DNA from: Saururus chinensis
Taxonomy: Eukaryota; Streptophyta; Magnoliopsida; Piperales; Saururaceae
Assembly (NCBI GenBank): GCA_035235625.1
Contig: CP141147.1
Coordinates: forward strand, 22,364,756-22,428,755
Length of the DNA stretch: 64,000 nt
Reading direction: 5' to 3'
Translations under genes and position numbers: made by a program
The notes under the pieces: generated by a model
What the model was told of the DNA's origin: nothing
Database searches by the model: none
What the model saw: the letters and a program-made list of their open reading frames with translations, nothing else
Shown: positions 62,530 through 64,000 of the stretch, piece by piece
Position numbering within the stretch: the first letter of the stretch is position 1
Layout: the number at the start of each line of letters is the position of its first letter

Positions 62530-62940
62530 CTAATGTTTGATGGATTGCATTGTAACCTATCACCCATTGCCTCGATTTTACCCGGAAGATGTACAACTCA
62601 TTCAAGGTTTAAAATATCCATAGATGTTGGACAAAATAGCATGTACAACATTTCAAAGCAAAGTAGATTGACAAAAATGCTAAGACAAACATCAATTATA
62701 ATATGGGATGAGGCTCCAACGACAAAAAAACATGCATTTGAGGAACTCAATTACACATTGAAGGGTATTTTAAATTCCTATAAACTATTTGGTTGAAAAG
62801 TGATAGTATTTGGTGGTGATTTTATACAAGTTCTATCAGTAATACCACATGGAACTAGAGAAGAAATGATAGAAGTTTATAATTATATGTGCATGGTGAA
62901 GGGATTACCTTATGTGGAGTTTATTAGGAGACTAAGACAG
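62530..62940 (+). pseudogene. Pif1-like DNA helicase fragment (Helitron-type)
   Basis: Encodes LPGRCTTHSRFKISID, NISKQSRLTKMLRQ, the Walker B-like IIIWDEAPTTKKHAFEELN and, after a TGA at 62794-62796 (Gly in the family), VIVFGGDFIQVLSVIPHGTR. This is the central ATPase part of the Pif1/RRM3-type helicase found in plant Helitrons and in derived host copies. The Walker A motif, the Rep domain and the C-terminal helicase motifs are not in the expected places, so it is a small dead fragment. Confidence 0.88.
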
Positions 62941-63480
62941 GAAGGAAGAAGGGAATCTATAGTAGTATAATTTGTTTAAATTTTTATTATCTAAACTATA
63001 TTTACATGCACAATGCATGTGCCTTCTGGCTAGTGCCTATATAAAACAACAAAATAATTCCTAGTTTTAATATTTGTATTAAAAGTATTCGAAACTCAAG
63101 TACCTTAACATACATCTTGTCTACAGGGGGCCTCGCTGTTAGATTGCAGTTGCCACAGCAAACAAGTGAATTTGCAATTTAAGGACTTGAGTCGATAGTG
63201 GCAAAGTTTGAGGTGCTACTTAATAGATTATTATTTAGTCTCTAGTCCTCGTCTCAAGCTAACATCATTTAGTATTTTATCGACACACAAGTTTTAGAGC
63301 CTCTATATGGTGGAGCATGAGAGATATTAAAGAAGAAATTAAGTTAGCCTACAAGGAGTCATTAGCCGGTGAGGCATGGGAAGAGAAATGAAAAAAATAT
63401 GGAAGGAGATGACCGAAAGCATATTTATACTCAATAATAATCAGTGCAAGCTCATACTTGTCTGCCAAAGACATCTTGAC
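62941..63480. other. No gene recognised
   Basis: AT-rich sequence after the helicase fragment. No further helicase motif or Helitron end could be assigned. Confidence 0.5.
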
Positions 63481-64000
63481 TAGTGGTGCTCATGGATAGA
63501 AACATACATGGACAAAGGTATATTAGTGTCCATCTAGTATACACATTCCTTCTTGTCCATGTTCATTACAATCCGCATTATGTTTTGTTTAGGTCCATCC
63601 GCCATACACAGAAGGACACAGACATACATCAAAAAACCCAACATCGGAGTCTAGTAATTATATATGTAGCATGCTACATAGCTAGTAGATCCCATTTCAC
63701 GCTATTTGTCTTGTCCACTTCTAAAATGGTACACAACCTTATCCTAAGATGTTATATAATTATCATTTTTTGGCTATGATCCTTGTTACCATTTTAAAGG
63801 AGCGGACGGACACGAATGTCCACAGATACAGACAATTGTATGTCTACATTTGCAGCCACCTAGTTGGCTAGGCAAAAAAAGGTTTGTATGCGTCTGCATT
63901 TTCAATACAGATGCAGATATGGACGAAAAATCAAAATAAAGATATCCGTGAGCATCTTTAGTTTTGAGTCACAATCTGTCCTTTGTCAAGGATGAAGAGC
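63481..64000. mobile_element. Possible hAT-like element end
   Basis: TAGTGGTGCTCATGGATA at 63481 is followed by repeated GGACA/CATGGAC/GTCCAT motifs in both orientations. Similar CGGACGGACACGAATGTCC and GGACG motifs lie at 63805-63930. This resembles subterminal repeats of some plant hAT elements. The other end is not seen inside the window, so this is a suggestion only. Confidence 0.3.

Overview
The window is nuclear DNA from a flowering plant. The evidence is AT-rich sequence with GT-AG introns, receptor kinase genes of the LRR-XII class, sequences resembling plant proteins (UBP26-type ubiquitin protease, sucrose transporter, plant-type GT31 galactosyltransferase) and dense plant transposons (CACTA, hAT, Mutator-like, Gypsy-type solo LTRs, a Pif1-like helicase remnant). 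The species cannot be fixed from sequence alone. I find no intact protein-coding gene: every recognisable coding region is truncated, frameshifted, stopped or a captured fragment.

Layout. (1) 1-7979 and 52721-61775 are two direct-orientation copies (L and R) of one segment. Each has a minus-strand LRR receptor kinase pseudogene, its upstream region, a second RLK remnant truncated to its first exon part, and that remnant's upstream region. Comparing the copies gives exact empty sites for three insertions in copy L: a 1035-bp hAT element (2598-3632), a 187-bp fold-back MITE (4827-5013) and a large CACTA element. Copy R instead expanded a 571-bp upstream unit into a tandem array (55130-57493).

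(2) 7980-19684 is an 11.7-kb CACTA-type element. It carries plus-strand, intron-containing fragments of three unrelated genes: UBP26-like ubiquitin protease, organellar-type lysyl-tRNA synthetase and SUT2/SUC3-type sucrose transporter. The UBP26 fragment is split by a 4.9-kb Mutator-like element (11669-16613, 10-bp target duplication), which is itself split by a 3.2-kb solo LTR (12778-15971, 5-bp target duplication). With the host RLK segment this is a four-level nest.

(3) 22.1-28.0 kb holds a second run of broken plus-strand gene pieces: peroxisomal-type enoyl-CoA hydratase, an unknown acidic ORF, a GT31 beta-1,3-galactosyltransferase and a gar2-like plant protein. A possible R3H/SUZ protein fragment lies at 36.8-37.2 kb. 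Between them is a threefold 0.9-1.4-kb repeat (29.8-33.5 kb).

(4) 37-51.5 kb is gene-poor. It contains a near-perfect palindromic MITE (41537-41690), a 2.8-kb solo LTR (44151-46949) inserted in a minisatellite, a pair of about 1.3-kb dispersed repeats, and an inverted fragment of the RLK kinase 3' exon (about 47740-48330).

(5) 61.8-64 kb has a Pif1-like helicase fragment and one likely end of another transposon.

The region reads as a decaying receptor kinase cluster remodelled by duplication, nested transposition and gene-fragment capture.
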